Origin: an uncultured Saccharospirillaceae bacterium
GTDB lineage: Bacteria; Pseudomonadota; Gammaproteobacteria; Pseudomonadales; Natronospirillaceae
DNA length: 64,000 nucleotides
NCBI GenBank assembly: GCA_913063165.1
Contig: CAJXZL010000001.1
Span: forward strand, 62,001 to 126,000
Direction of reading: 5' to 3'
Shown here: piece by piece, positions 38,122 through 47,250 of the stretch
Layout of the letters: the number at the start of each line of letters is the position of its first letter
How positions within the stretch are numbered: the first letter of the stretch is position 1
Position numbers and translations under genes: made by a program
The notes under the pieces: model-generated
The model's input: the letters and a program-made list of their open reading frames with translations, nothing else
Database searches by the model: none
What the model was told of the DNA's origin: nothing

Positions 38122-38784
38122 ATGTTTACCGGTATCATAGAAGCACTCGGAACAGTCACTGCCATCACCCCAAAAAATGGGGATTACCAATTGCACATAC
38201 AGGCAGGAAAATTGGATATGTCCGAGGTGCAGTTAGGAGACAGCATTGCCGTCAATGGCGTGTGTTTGACCGTTATTCAAAAGTCGTCTGCTGGATTTCA
38301 AGCCGATGTGTCGAACGAAACTGTGCGACACACCGCTTTTAAACAGTTAAAAGCCGGCAGCCATGTGAACTTAGAGCGCGCCCTTACATTGGCCACCCGA
38401 TTGGGCGGCCATTTGGTATCTGGTCATGTGGATGGCTTGGGCACCATTCAGTCTCGACAGGATGAGTCACGGAGCATTCGTTTTCAGATTGCCGCCGACC
38501 CCAGTCTCGCCAAATACATTGCACATAAAGGCTCAATAACGGTTGATGGCACCAGCTTGACCGTGAATGCGGTTGATGGGGCGCTGTTTGATTTGAATAT
38601 TGTGCCGCACACCTTACAAGAAACCATCATGGCGACCTACCAGCCCGGCATGAAAGTAAATTTAGAAGTCGATTTGATTGCACGTTATTTGGAACGCCTC
38701 GTGCTTAGTCAAAACGAAGAAAAACCAGGTAGTCCGTCTGGCCTGGATTTGTCGAAGCTAGCCGAATACGGTTTTCTTCGCTAA
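38122..38784 (+). CDS. ribE: Riboflavin synthase, alpha subunit
   Basis: 220 residues. Dismutates two 6,7-dimethyl-8-ribityllumazine molecules to riboflavin. Two similar lumazine-binding barrels: repeat one starts MFTGIIEALGTVTAI and contains GVCLTVI; repeat two starts at about residue 98 with GGHLVSGHVDGLGTI and contains GTSLTVNAV. Also called ribC in some bacteria. 21 bp after ribD; ribBX follows 76 bp later. Confidence 0.97.
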   Translation: MFTGIIEALGTVTAITPKNGDYQLHIQAGKLDMSEVQLGDSIAVNGVCLTVIQKSSAGFQADVSNETVRHTAFKQLKAGSHVNLERALTLATRLGGHLVSGHVDGLGTIQSRQDESRSIRFQIAADPSLAKYIAHKGSITVDGTSLTVNAVDGALFDLNIVPHTLQETIMATYQPGMKVNLEVDLIARYLERLVLSQNEEKPGSPSGLDLSKLAEYGFLR

Positions 38785-38860
38785 ACGAGACATCAGCTGA
38801 AACCCGTTTCAGACACATTTGTACTGGGTGCGATATACCCAAAAACATGAGGAAGGGTCA

Positions 38861-39976
38861 ATGGACCTGAACAGCGTTAAAGAATTAGTTGAAGACATTC
38901 GTCTTGGAAAAATGGTCATCCTAATGGATGACGAAGACCGTGAGAATGAAGGTGACCTCGTGGTGGCAGCATCAATGATCACGCCAGAGCATATCAACTT
39001 CATGGCCAAAAATGCCCGCGGCCTCATTTGTTTGACCCTCACCCGCGAGCGCTGCGAATTTCTGCGCCTGCCCTTGATGGTGCATAACAACAACGCCCAG
39101 TTTGCGACCAACTTTACAGTGTCTATCGAAGCCGCAGAAGGGGTCACGACCGGCATCTCTGCAGCTGATCGAGCGATCACCGTACAGCGCGCTGTATCGA
39201 GCGCTTCACGACCTGAAGACATCGTCATGCCGGGTCACATATTCCCATTGATGGCACAGCCTGGTGGTGTTTTGAGTCGTGCAGGACATACCGAAGCAGG
39301 TTGCGACCTCGCCAGTATGGCAGGCCTCGAAGCCGCCTCTGTCATCGTAGAAATTATGAATGAAGACGGCACCATGGCACGTCGTCCCGATCTTGAGATA
39401 TTTGCTAAAGAACATGACATTAAAATCGGAACCATTGCTGACTTGATTCATTATCGCATGATGAATGAGAAGACCGTCGAGCGTAAAGATGTCCGCCACA
39501 TCAACACTGAATTTGGCACTTTTGATCTCTATACCTATGAAGACACCTTGCAAGGCCATTCACACCTCGCATTGACCATGGGCGAATGGAACAGCGACAC
39601 TGCGGTACCAGTGCGTGTGCAGCTGTGCGATCCCATTCGCGACATGCTTGCGGTAGCCCATGACGATAGTCCACACTGGAGTGTTAGAAAGGCCATGCAA
39701 ACCGTCTCCGAAGCAGGACAAGGCGTTGTCGTGTTGCTGGCAGACCCTGCATTGCACCAAAACTTGGCAGAACGCGTGACCGCTTTGTTTCATGAAAAGC
39801 CTGCACAACTGCCTCAGACGCCAGACGGCACGCATGTGTATTCAACTATTGGCACCGGATCACAGATTTTGCGCGACCTCGGCGTGTGTAATATGAGATT
39901 AATGAGTGCGCCAATGAAGTTTTCAGCACTTTCTGGTTTTGATTTGCACGTAGTCGAGTATATTGACTGTAAATAA
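38861..39976 (+). CDS. ribB: 3,4-dihydroxy-2-butanone 4-phosphate synthase with degenerate GTP cyclohydrolase II domain (RibBX type)
   Basis: 371 residues from ATG 38861 (AGGAAGG upstream); a longer frame from TTG 38819 lacks family support. The N-terminal domain (1-200) makes the four-carbon unit from ribulose 5-phosphate: MDDEDRENEGDLVVAA and HTEAGCDLA hold the Mg and catalytic residues. The C-terminal half (about 205-371) is shaped like GTP cyclohydrolase II but lacks the zinc cysteines (no CLTGD...CDCG). It is therefore the RibBX architecture described in Shewanella and Pseudomonas relatives, not a true RibBA. The separate intact ribA downstream supplies that activity. Confidence 0.93.
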   Translation: MDLNSVKELVEDIRLGKMVILMDDEDRENEGDLVVAASMITPEHINFMAKNARGLICLTLTRERCEFLRLPLMVHNNNAQFATNFTVSIEAAEGVTTGISAADRAITVQRAVSSASRPEDIVMPGHIFPLMAQPGGVLSRAGHTEAGCDLASMAGLEAASVIVEIMNEDGTMARRPDLEIFAKEHDIKIGTIADLIHYRMMNEKTVERKDVRHINTEFGTFDLYTYEDTLQGHSHLALTMGEWNSDTAVPVRVQLCDPIRDMLAVAHDDSPHWSVRKAMQTVSEAGQGVVVLLADPALHQNLAERVTALFHEKPAQLPQTPDGTHVYSTIGTGSQILRDLGVCNMRLMSAPMKFSALSGFDLHVVEYIDCK

Positions 39977-40006
39977 CCCTAATTTTCACTTTTAACGGAT
40001 CTTGTT

Positions 40007-40483
40007 ATGACAACTATTAAGACAATCGAAGGTAATTTCATCAATACCGACGCAAAAATCGCAATCGTTGTAGGCCGTTTCAACAGTTTTGTTGTTGAAA
40101 GTCTGCTTAGCGGCGCACTAGACACATTAAAAAGACAGGGCGTAAAGGATTCTGACATCACCATCATTCGTGTCCCAGGCGCATTTGAAATCCCGTTGGC
40201 GGTTAAAAAAGTCGCCGATCAGAAGCGTTATGATGCCATCATCGCTTTGGGCGCAGTGATTCGAGGCGGCACACCGCATTTCGAATATGTGGCAGGCGAA
40301 TGCGTGAAGGGTCTCGGCCAAATAGCACTGGAATATGGTGTACCAGTCGCCTTTGGCGTACTCACCGTCGATTCTATCGAGCAGGCTATTGAACGTTCTG
40401 GTACCAAGGCTGGTAACAAGGGCGGCGAAGCAGCACTGTCTGTACTTGAGATGGTTAGCATGATTCGCAATCTCGACGCGTAA
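40007..40483 (+). CDS. ribH: 6,7-dimethyl-8-ribityllumazine synthase
   Basis: 158 residues. Condenses the RibA/RibD product with the RibB product into lumazine. Signature segments: [60 protein letters not shown] (catalytic histidine) and [20 protein letters not shown]. 30 bp after ribBX. ribA follows 101 bp later, where nusB is found in many relatives. Confidence 0.97.
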   Translation: MTTIKTIEGNFINTDAKIAIVVGRFNSFVVESLLSGALDTLKRQGVKDSDITIIRVPGAFEIPLAVKKVADQKRYDAIIALGAVIRGGTPHFEYVAGECVKGLGQIALEYGVPVAFGVLTVDSIEQAIERSGTKAGNKGGEAALSVLEMVSMIRNLDA

Positions 40484-40584
40484 ATGGCGACATGAGCAAT
40501 CGGTGAATGAACCCATTGCTCTGCTTTTCTCTATGTAAAGGTCACTGCGACCTGTCCCTGTGCGGATAACCTTGAGGTAATACT

Positions 40585-41169
40585 GTGACCGTTCGATTTG
40601 TTGCATCATCAAAACTTCCGACGCAATGGGGCACGTTCACCATGCATGGTTTTGAAGACGTCGAAAGTGGCAAAGAACATGTGGCATTAAGCTATGGTGA
40701 CATAGATCCAGAGCAACCTGTGTTAATGCGGATTCATTCGGAATGCTTAACGGGTGACGCCTTGTTCAGCTTGCGTTGTGACTGTGGATTTCAATTGGAA
40801 GCCGCTCTGAAACAGATCGTTGAAGCTGGTTCAGGTACATTACTGTATTTGCGCCAAGAAGGCCGTGGCATTGGTTTGTTGAATAAGATTCGCGCCTACC
40901 ACCTACAAGACGGTGGTGCCGATACGGTTGAGGCCAACGAACAACTGGGATTTGCAGCGGATCAGCGCAACTATGCCATGTGCAAAGACATGCTGTCTCA
41001 TCTGGGGGTAAAACAGGCCAAGCTGTTAACCAATAATCCCAGAAAAGTGGCCGCATTGGAGTCTTATGGTGTCCAAGTGGTTGCGCGTGTACCTTTGCAC
41101 GTCGGTGAAAATCGACACAATGCGGCGTATCTTAAAACCAAAGAAGGCAAATTGGGCCACATGAAATAG
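40585..41169 (+). CDS. ribA: GTP cyclohydrolase II
   Basis: 194 residues. Opens the GTP ring in the first committed step of riboflavin synthesis. The zinc cluster [20 protein letters not shown] is intact, followed by [18 protein letters not shown] and [17 protein letters not shown], which bind GTP and hold the catalytic Arg/Tyr. GTG start with TTGAGGTAA ribosome binding site. Last gene of the rib cluster, before a strong shared terminator. Confidence 0.97.
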   Translation: MTVRFVASSKLPTQWGTFTMHGFEDVESGKEHVALSYGDIDPEQPVLMRIHSECLTGDALFSLRCDCGFQLEAALKQIVEAGSGTLLYLRQEGRGIGLLNKIRAYHLQDGGADTVEANEQLGFAADQRNYAMCKDMLSHLGVKQAKLLTNNPRKVAALESYGVQVVARVPLHVGENRHNAAYLKTKEGKLGHMK

Positions 41170-41185
41170 CGCCTAATGCCACAAT

Positions 41186-41215
41186 AAAAAAAACCGGCTC
41201 ATGCCGGTTTTTTTT
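41186..41215. terminator. Bidirectional terminator between ribA and malate synthase
   Basis: Perfect 13-bp inverted repeat with loop TCAT: eight A plus CCGGC pairs with GCCGG plus eight T. Serves convergent ribA and glcB. Confidence 0.95.
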
Positions 41216-41233
41216 ATGCGCGTAAAATGTGCT

Positions 41234-43411
41234 TCACGCGAGGGCAAGCCCCTTGGCTTTCTTTCGATAGGCATGCAACAAGGGCTCAGTATAGCCATTA
41301 GGCTGGGTTGTACCCTCAAATACCAGCGCACAGGCTGCTGCAAATGCGGTGCTGTTATCAAAGTCTGACGCCATAGGGCGATAGTCAGGATCCTGGGCAT
41401 TTTGTCGGTCGACCACAGCCGCCATGCGGTGCATCGTCGCCATCACCTGTTCCCGACTACAGATACCATGTACAAGCCAATTGGCAACATGCTGGCTTGA
41501 TATACGCAAGGTTGCACGGTCTTCCATCAGTCCAATGTCTTGAATATCAGGCACCTTTGAACACCCAATACCCTGTTCGATCCAACGAGACACATAGCCC
41601 AACAACCCCTGAAGGTTATTGTCTAATTCAGATTGAATAACGTCGGCAGCCAACACCCGATCGGTAGCCATTACCGGTAGTGTCAGCAGATCGGTCAAAC
41701 TCGCCTGTTGACGGGCTTTCAAAGTCTCCTGACGGGCTCGCACATCGACCTGATGATAATGCAGGCTATGCAACACTGCACCTGTGGGCGATGGCACCCA
41801 AGCGGTAGATGCACCCGACTTAGGATGGCCAATCTTTTGTACCAGCATGTCAGCCATCTCATCGGGCATCGCCCACATGCCTTTACCTATCTGTGCTTTA
41901 CCGACAAAACCGGTTCTTAGTGCGATATCGACATTGCGGTCTTCGTAACTCGCAATCCATGCCGCTTGCTTCATTTCACCCTTAGGCACCATGGCGCCAG
42001 CGTGCATCGCAGTATGAATTTCGTCGCCAGTGCGGTCCAAAAAGCCGGTATTAATAAATACGACCCGGTCTTTTGCAGCCTGAATACAGGCCTTAAGGTT
42101 CACCGAGGTTCGGCGCTCTTCATCCATAATACCCATCTTGACTGTGTTACGAGGTAGCTTTAATACGTCCTCGACACGGTCGAACAGGGTATTGGCCAGC
42201 GCAACTTCAGCCGAGCCATGCATCTTGGGCTTAACGATGTAGATACTGCCTGTGCGCGAATTGCGAACAGGACCCTTTGATGAGAGGTCATGCAGCGCCG
42301 CAAAGGATGTCACCATGGCATCTAGCATACCCTCTGGCACCTCGTGACCATCAAACAGCACGGCATCTGTGGTCATTAGGTGGCCAACGTTACGAACAAA
42401 CATCAGACTGCGACCATGAAAGACCAATTCATTGCCCTGCACATCGGTGTAGCAACGGTCTGCTGCCAGCGATCGGGTCATGGCCTTTCCAGATTTCTCA
42501 AAGGTATCGGTCAAGGTCCCTGTCATGAGGCCAGTCCAATTCCGATAGACCTCAACTTTGTCCTCCGCATCAACCGCTACCACCGAATCTTCGCAATCCA
42601 TAATGGTCGACACTGCAGCCTCAACGACAATATCTTTTAACCCCGCGGCATCTGATTGTCCTATCGGACTCGTAGGGTCTATTTGCAATTCAATGTGCAG
42701 GCCATGATGCCGCAGCAACAAGGCGGTCGGTGTGCCTATGTCGCCTTGAAAACCAACGAAACACTCCGGTGCAGCCAAACCAGTTGTGTCACCGTTTGCA
42801 AGCGTCATGTGCAGGGTCTGGTCTAGGATGGCATAGGCCACAACATCAGTATGTGATCCAGACTGTAGCGGCACCGCCTGATTCAAGAAGGTACGACCAA
42901 ATGCAATGACGGCATCGCCTCGCTTCGGATTATAACCAGAGGCCAAGGGTGCCGTGTCACCGGTAAGCGCAATGGCATCGGTGCCATAGAGCGCGTCATA
43001 TAGACTGCCCCACCGCGCATTCGCTGCATTCAGTGCAAATCGGGCATTTTTAACCGGTACCACCAACTGAGGACCAGCAAGAAGTGCGACTTCGTCATCG
43101 GTATCTTGGGTATTGATCTCGAAATCAACACCTTCGTTTTCAAGGTAGCCAATATCCGATAAAAATTGCTGATAGGCAGCCGCATCCGCAATTGGACCGG
43201 GATGGGCTTGGTGCCACTTATCAATCTCTGCCTGCAGACTGTCGCGCTTTGCCAGCAATGCGTCGTTGACCGGCTTTAGTTCGCTTACAATCGCCTCAAA
43301 ACCTTTCCAAAAATCGACTGGGTGAATGCCCGTGCCAGGTGCGATTACTTCCGATACCAGCCCATACAAACTGTCTGCGATAGCCAGTTTACCCACATTA
43401 ATCCGCTTCAT
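41234..43411 (-). CDS. glcB: Malate synthase G
   Basis: 725 residues, typical for the G isoform. Condenses glyoxylate with acetyl-CoA to malate; used in the glyoxylate or glycolate route. [11 protein letters not shown] near the N-terminus, [42 protein letters not shown], the metal/glyoxylate-binding [14 protein letters not shown] and the C-terminal [18 protein letters not shown] are all family markers. No isocitrate lyase is present in the window. A LysR-type gene lies upstream on the same strand. Confidence 0.97.
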   Translation of the reverse strand: MKRINVGKLAIADSLYGLVSEVIAPGTGIHPVDFWKGFEAIVSELKPVNDALLAKRDSLQAEIDKWHQAHPGPIADAAAYQQFLSDIGYLENEGVDFEINTQDTDDEVALLAGPQLVVPVKNARFALNAANARWGSLYDALYGTDAIALTGDTAPLASGYNPKRGDAVIAFGRTFLNQAVPLQSGSHTDVVAYAILDQTLHMTLANGDTTGLAAPECFVGFQGDIGTPTALLLRHHGLHIELQIDPTSPIGQSDAAGLKDIVVEAAVSTIMDCEDSVVAVDAEDKVEVYRNWTGLMTGTLTDTFEKSGKAMTRSLAADRCYTDVQGNELVFHGRSLMFVRNVGHLMTTDAVLFDGHEVPEGMLDAMVTSFAALHDLSSKGPVRNSRTGSIYIVKPKMHGSAEVALANTLFDRVEDVLKLPRNTVKMGIMDEERRTSVNLKACIQAAKDRVVFINTGFLDRTGDEIHTAMHAGAMVPKGEMKQAAWIASYEDRNVDIALRTGFVGKAQIGKGMWAMPDEMADMLVQKIGHPKSGASTAWVPSPTGAVLHSLHYHQVDVRARQETLKARQQASLTDLLTLPVMATDRVLAADVIQSELDNNLQGLLGYVSRWIEQGIGCSKVPDIQDIGLMEDRATLRISSQHVANWLVHGICSREQVMATMHRMAAVVDRQNAQDPDYRPMASDFDNSTAFAAACALVFEGTTQPNGYTEPLLHAYRKKAKGLALA

Positions 43412-43505
43412 GGTATGTCCACTCCCGTTATGCTGCTACCCAGCTCAGTGGCAAGGCGATGATTAGGTCATAACGGGATTTTATGGGTCGATAGCGCATT
43501 CGGCA

Positions 43506-43524
43506 ACATAAACAGCATTTATGT
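43506..43524. promoter_or_regulatory. Inverted repeat upstream of glcB, candidate regulator site
   Basis: ACATAAA-N5-TTTATGT, a perfect 7-bp dyad about 95 bp upstream of the glcB start, where a LysR-type activator could bind. A second dyad, ATCATTTAAAATGAT, at 43539-43553 lies next to the regulator gene's stop. Assignment is by position and symmetry only. Confidence 0.4.
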
Positions 43525-43563
43525 AATGAATGTTTGTCATCATTTAAAATGATAATGCTAGGT

Positions 43564-44517
43564 TCAGAAGCTGGGCTCTGGCACGGTCGCGGCAACCTGA
43601 CTGACCATATCGCGCATCCACTTATGGGCAGGATCGTGATGCAGCAGGGGACTCCATACCATTTTTAACACCAGTGGCGGCATATCAAACGGCGGCGCCT
43701 TTACGACTAACCGGCCGCTGGTTTGGCTCACACGTGATGCCCTCGATGGAATGGTCACCACCAAATCATCAATCTCAGCCATTAACATGGCAGCCTGATA
43801 GTGGCGGGTAAACACCCGTATTTGACGCTTCTCTCCCATACTTGCCAGCACTTCATCGACAAAACCGAGGCGCTGCACGTCTGATGGGTCTACACCCACA
43901 CCCACGCCAAACCCGGTCTTACTCACCCATATGTGCTGGGAACCCATATAGCTGCGTAAATCAAATGCTTTGGCAATCGGGTTGTCACGACTCATCATGC
44001 AACAGAACCGATCCGACCAAACTGTTTTCTGGTGAAATGATTGCGGAATCGAGGTGAAACGGTTGATAACCATATCCACCTTCCCTTGCTCAACATCGCC
44101 AAAGCTCACATCACTGGGGGTCATGATGTCGAGTGTAATACCAGGCGCTTCTTCACGAATGCGTTTTAAAAGGGCAGGAATCAACGTAGATTCGGTGTAG
44201 TCACTGGCCATGATGCGAAATACCCGCTGGCTTTCAGCCGGTTCAAAGGTGCCGCCGGTAGCCAAGGCCTTCTCTAATTGCCGCAGCGCATCTCTCACCA
44301 AGGGCTCGAGTTCTTGGGCCCTGCCTGTCGGAGACATGCCTTCACTGGTTCGCACCAATAAAGGATCGTCAAGTAGGTCACGTAATCGACGCAAACCATT
44401 GCTCATCGCAGGCTGGCTAATGCCCAAGTGGTGGGCTGCCCGAGTGACACTTCGTTCGCGCAATAGCACTTCCAAATACACCAGTAAATTCATGTCGATC
44501 CGGTTGAGCTTTTTCAT
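43564..44517 (-). CDS. LysR family transcriptional regulator
   Basis: 317 residues from ATG 44517, which has CGGAGA upstream; a longer frame reaching 44640 runs through the neighbouring terminator and is unlikely. The N-terminal helix-turn-helix (about 1-65) reads DMNLLVYLEVLLRERSVTRAAHHLGISQPAMSNGLRRLRDLL. The C-terminal substrate-binding domain (about 95-305) begins FRIMASDYTESTLIPALL. The sequence resembles the NodD/SyrM-like, metal- or aromatic-sensing LysR branch. It sits 152 bp upstream of glcB on the same strand, so control of glcB is possible but unproven. Confidence 0.92.
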   Translation of the reverse strand: MKKLNRIDMNLLVYLEVLLRERSVTRAAHHLGISQPAMSNGLRRLRDLLDDPLLVRTSEGMSPTGRAQELEPLVRDALRQLEKALATGGTFEPAESQRVFRIMASDYTESTLIPALLKRIREEAPGITLDIMTPSDVSFGDVEQGKVDMVINRFTSIPQSFHQKTVWSDRFCCMMSRDNPIAKAFDLRSYMGSQHIWVSKTGFGVGVGVDPSDVQRLGFVDEVLASMGEKRQIRVFTRHYQAAMLMAEIDDLVVTIPSRASRVSQTSGRLVVKAPPFDMPPLVLKMVWSPLLHHDPAHKWMRDMVSQVAATVPEPSF

Positions 44518-44625
44518 CCACATTCTCCGATTGGTCCGTGGCGCCACCATTCGCCACATGAATGAAGTATACAACCAAAATAACCAATGGATATAGACAA
44601 GCACAAACACATCGTCTCGCAGACG

Positions 44626-44664
44626 AAAAAAAACCCGCACCTGGCGTCATACCAATGGCGGGTT
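44626..44664 (-). terminator. Terminator after the acylphosphatase gene
   Basis: On the minus strand AACCCGC pairs with GCGGGTT around a 19-base loop, then runs into eight T. Ends the acylphosphatase transcript before the LysR gene. Confidence 0.8.
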
Positions 44665-44703
44665 ATCAGCCTTCATAGCAATAATGTAGCCAGTTGGGAT
44701 GGC

Positions 44704-44973
44704 TTATAGCACCTCAAAACCGTAGAGGGTATTGACGGCGCTTCGCACTTTGCTGGTCACGTTAGCCACGTCTGAAAATTTGGGCCCGCGCTTAATCTCG
44801 GCAACCACCGCTTTTACACTTTTTTCTTCACCCTGCAGCAAGAATTCAACCGTGCCGTTGGCAAGATTTTTTGCATAGCCCAATACCTTGTGGGTCCCTG
44901 CATGCCGCTTAATAAAATAACGAAAACCCACACCCTGAACCTTACCTTCAACGATACCCTGTATTGTCAACAT
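44704..44973 (-). CDS. Acylphosphatase
   Basis: 89 residues, the standard size. Hydrolyses the carboxyl-phosphate bond of acyl phosphates. The active-site loop GKVQGVGFRYFIKRHA supplies the catalytic Arg, and YAKNLANGTVEFLLQGE supplies the catalytic Asn. ATG 44973 has GTGAGG 6 bp upstream. A much longer in-frame extension to 45417 is antisense to the next gene and has no family support. Confidence 0.94.
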   Translation of the reverse strand: MLTIQGIVEGKVQGVGFRYFIKRHAGTHKVLGYAKNLANGTVEFLLQGEEKSVKAVVAEIKRGPKFSDVANVTSKVRSAVNTLYGFEVL

Positions 44974-45190
44974 AACGCACCTCACCATCATAAATCTTAA
45001 CCTTGGTGGTTTGAAAAATACCCCCAAAAGCAATTTTCGGCAAGTCTCTAGTTTTGCTCTTTGTGGGTCAATCATTACAGGTAACCAAATCATAGGGCTG
45101 TCTGTCACAGAGTTTTGACAGCCAGAGCTGTTAGGCACAAAATGGTCACCAGCGAGATACCATTGAGTCAGTGTGTAGGGAATAGATACC

Positions 45191-45736
45191 ATGGATGATG
45201 ACGACCAGTTCACCGAAGAAGACCGCTTATGGCTAGCGAAGCAGGATGATGCTACCCGCGCCCACGTGCGAGAAGTACAGGAATGGCTCGATACCCATGT
45301 GCAGGACTTTCCAGAGGCCAAACGGGTAAAACTGTATGACTTCTTTGTGGATTGGGATCGGTTTAGCGGTGATTTTCGTCTAGCGATCGATGATGTGATA
45401 GTGGCCAGCAAAATCACCTTTGGTTTAGACGCCTCAGGAAAAGCCCGTTTCTATTACCCCATGTTTGGATCCGTATTAGGCGCACCGGCTAGCTTTGCAG
45501 CGATAAACCTAACCCCCAATACTGAAAAGGCCATTCTCAAAGGACTACAAGAAACCATTCCCCCGGTAATGGGTGCTGGTATCAATCGGGAGACCGGGCA
45601 ATCCATTAGTTATCACACACCGCCTAATGAACGCATCGACCCGCAACATTTGTTGCAGGCCATCAATCGGATAAACGACCAATACAGCATTGTGGTGACC
45701 TTGCCTTTGGGCTCAACAAACGCAACAGCTGTCTGA
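45191..45736 (+). CDS. Conserved-looking hypothetical protein
   Basis: 181 residues that I do not recognise. Acidic N-terminus (MDDDDQFTEEDRLWL) with a helical, heptad-like segment to about residue 60, then a mixed region: DDVIVASKITFGLDASGKARFYYPMFG and ETIPPVMGAGINRETGQSISYHTPP. No signal peptide, membrane helix or known catalytic motif. Base composition resembles the neighbours, and ATG has AGGGAAT upstream, so it is probably a real gene. It is followed 16 bp later by a GNAT acetyltransferase, suggesting cotranscription. Confidence 0.72.
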   Translation: MDDDDQFTEEDRLWLAKQDDATRAHVREVQEWLDTHVQDFPEAKRVKLYDFFVDWDRFSGDFRLAIDDVIVASKITFGLDASGKARFYYPMFGSVLGAPASFAAINLTPNTEKAILKGLQETIPPVMGAGINRETGQSISYHTPPNERIDPQHLLQAINRINDQYSIVVTLPLGSTNATAV

Positions 45737-45752
45737 TAGAGATCGCAACAGC

Positions 45753-46259
45753 ATGCAAGTATGCGCAACAGACCGTCTCCAACTGAGACACTTTAACGTT
45801 CAGGATGCACCCTTCATTGTGGCATTGCTCAATGACCCAGGGTTTATTCGTTATATCGCCGATAAACAAGTGCGCACAGAAGCCGATGCTATTGGTTATC
45901 TTGTTGAAGGGCCACTTGCCAGTTATCGGCGCAATGGATTTGGCCTCAATGCGGTCGTGCATTCAGCTTCCAACACCCTTATTGGTATGTGTGGCGTGAT
46001 TCTGCGGGATGGATTACCTAACCCTGATCTTGGCTATGCTTTTCTCTCGGAACATTGCAATCAGGGCTTCGCTACAGAAGCATGCATTGCCACCGTGAGC
46101 CTAGCTCAGGCACAATGGAAAATACCAACCCTTTTGGCGATAACGCTGCCTGAAAATACAGGGTCGGCCCGGGTATTACAGAAGCTGGGCTTCAGTCCTG
46201 CGGGGTCCATAACGCTCAACAAACAGACCAATAACCTATTTGAATTGACTGCGTCCTGA
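45753..46259 (+). CDS. GNAT family N-acetyltransferase (RimJ/RimL-like)
   Basis: 168 residues. The N-terminal TDRLQLRHFNVQDAPFIVALLNDPGFIRYI is the typical Acetyltransf_3 opening. The acetyl-CoA site is around LGYAFLSEHCNQGFATEACIATV (the Q/RxxGxG/A loop reads NQGFAT), and the C-terminal LAITLPENTGSARVLQKLGFSPAG is the conserved end. Substrate unknown: it could modify a protein N-terminus or a small molecule. Lies 16 bp after the hypothetical gene. Confidence 0.93.
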   Translation: MQVCATDRLQLRHFNVQDAPFIVALLNDPGFIRYIADKQVRTEADAIGYLVEGPLASYRRNGFGLNAVVHSASNTLIGMCGVILRDGLPNPDLGYAFLSEHCNQGFATEACIATVSLAQAQWKIPTLLAITLPENTGSARVLQKLGFSPAGSITLNKQTNNLFELTAS

Positions 46260-46300
46260 ACCAGTCACTCGGTTTACCTAACATAAGGAACACCTTCGCT

Positions 46301-47155
46301 ATGTCTGCAACTCCCTATGTTCCGCCTACTGTCTGGCGCTTTGACAGTAACAATGGTGGAAAATTCGCCAACATTAATCGCCCTACTGCCGGCGCTACTC
46401 ATGAAATGACCCTGCGCAAAGGCCAACATGACCTGCAATTATATTCCCTGGCCACACCTAATGGTCAAAAGGTCACTGTCATGCTGGAGGAGTTATTAGC
46501 GGCTGGGCACACGGGTGCAGAATACGATGCCTGGACCATCAATATCACTGAGGGTGAACAATTCGGCAGCGATTTTGTCGGAATCAATCCCAACAGCAAG
46601 ATCCCGGCATTGTTTGACCATGCCGCCGACATACGCCTGTTTGAATCCGGTTCGATTCTCTTTTATCTGGCAGAAAAGTTTGACGCCTTTCTTCCGACTG
46701 AGCCCGCGCAACGGGCAGAGACCATGAATTGGCTGTTTTGGCAAATGGGCAGTGCACCCTTTCTCGGCGGTGGATTTGGCCATTTTTACGCCTATGCCCC
46801 TGAGAAATTTCAATATCCGATTGACCGGTTTGCCATGGAAGTGAAACGCCAGTTGGATGTGTTGGACCAGCAATTGGCCAAAAACCGATATGTTGCAGGC
46901 GATAGTTATACCATCGCAGACATGGCTATATGGCCTTGGTATGGCGCACTCGCGCTGGGCAAACTCTATGATGCGGGCACGTTTTTAGATGTCGCTAGCT
47001 ATCAGCACGTCATCCGATGGGCACAGATGATCGCGTCTCGGCCAGCGGTTATTCGTGGTCTCATGGTTAACCGTGTGTGGGGTGATGAAGGACAACTTCA
47101 AGAACGCCACAGTGCCGCCGATATTGATGCGGTGCTACAGGGGCTCGACCAGTAA
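46301..47155 (+). CDS. yghU: Glutathione transferase-like disulfide-bond oxidoreductase YghU
   Basis: 284 residues. N-terminal extension YVPPTVWRFDSNNGGKFANINRPTAGATHE, which is characteristic of YghU/Ure2-like proteins. Then a thioredoxin-fold GST domain (about 45-130: LQLYSLATPNGQKVTVMLEEL, NPNSKIPAL) and an alpha-helical C-terminal domain. E. coli YghU binds two glutathiones and reduces disulfides. ATG with AAGGA upstream. Ends at a strong shared terminator. Confidence 0.95.
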   Translation: MSATPYVPPTVWRFDSNNGGKFANINRPTAGATHEMTLRKGQHDLQLYSLATPNGQKVTVMLEELLAAGHTGAEYDAWTINITEGEQFGSDFVGINPNSKIPALFDHAADIRLFESGSILFYLAEKFDAFLPTEPAQRAETMNWLFWQMGSAPFLGGGFGHFYAYAPEKFQYPIDRFAMEVKRQLDVLDQQLAKNRYVAGDSYTIADMAIWPWYGALALGKLYDAGTFLDVASYQHVIRWAQMIASRPAVIRGLMVNRVWGDEGQLQERHSAADIDAVLQGLDQ

Positions 47156-47189
47156 AGCCTTGGCAATCTCACCCTAAATAGACGCACAA

Positions 47190-47224
47190 AAAAAAGCCAA
47201 ACCTGAAAAAGGTTTGGCTTTTTT
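47190..47224. terminator. Bidirectional terminator between yghU and nrdJb
   Basis: Perfect 14-bp stem AAAAAAGCCAAACC/GGTTTGGCTTTTTT with a 7-base loop. Serves both convergent genes. Confidence 0.95.
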
Positions 47225-47250
47225 GCCTATTGCCTACAGTGATCAGCGCC

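Noticed and set aside
44974-45417. Long N-terminal extension of the acylphosphatase frame
   Set aside because: Antisense to the gene at 45191-45736. The acylphosphatase family is about 90 residues, and ATG 44973 has its own ribosome binding site.
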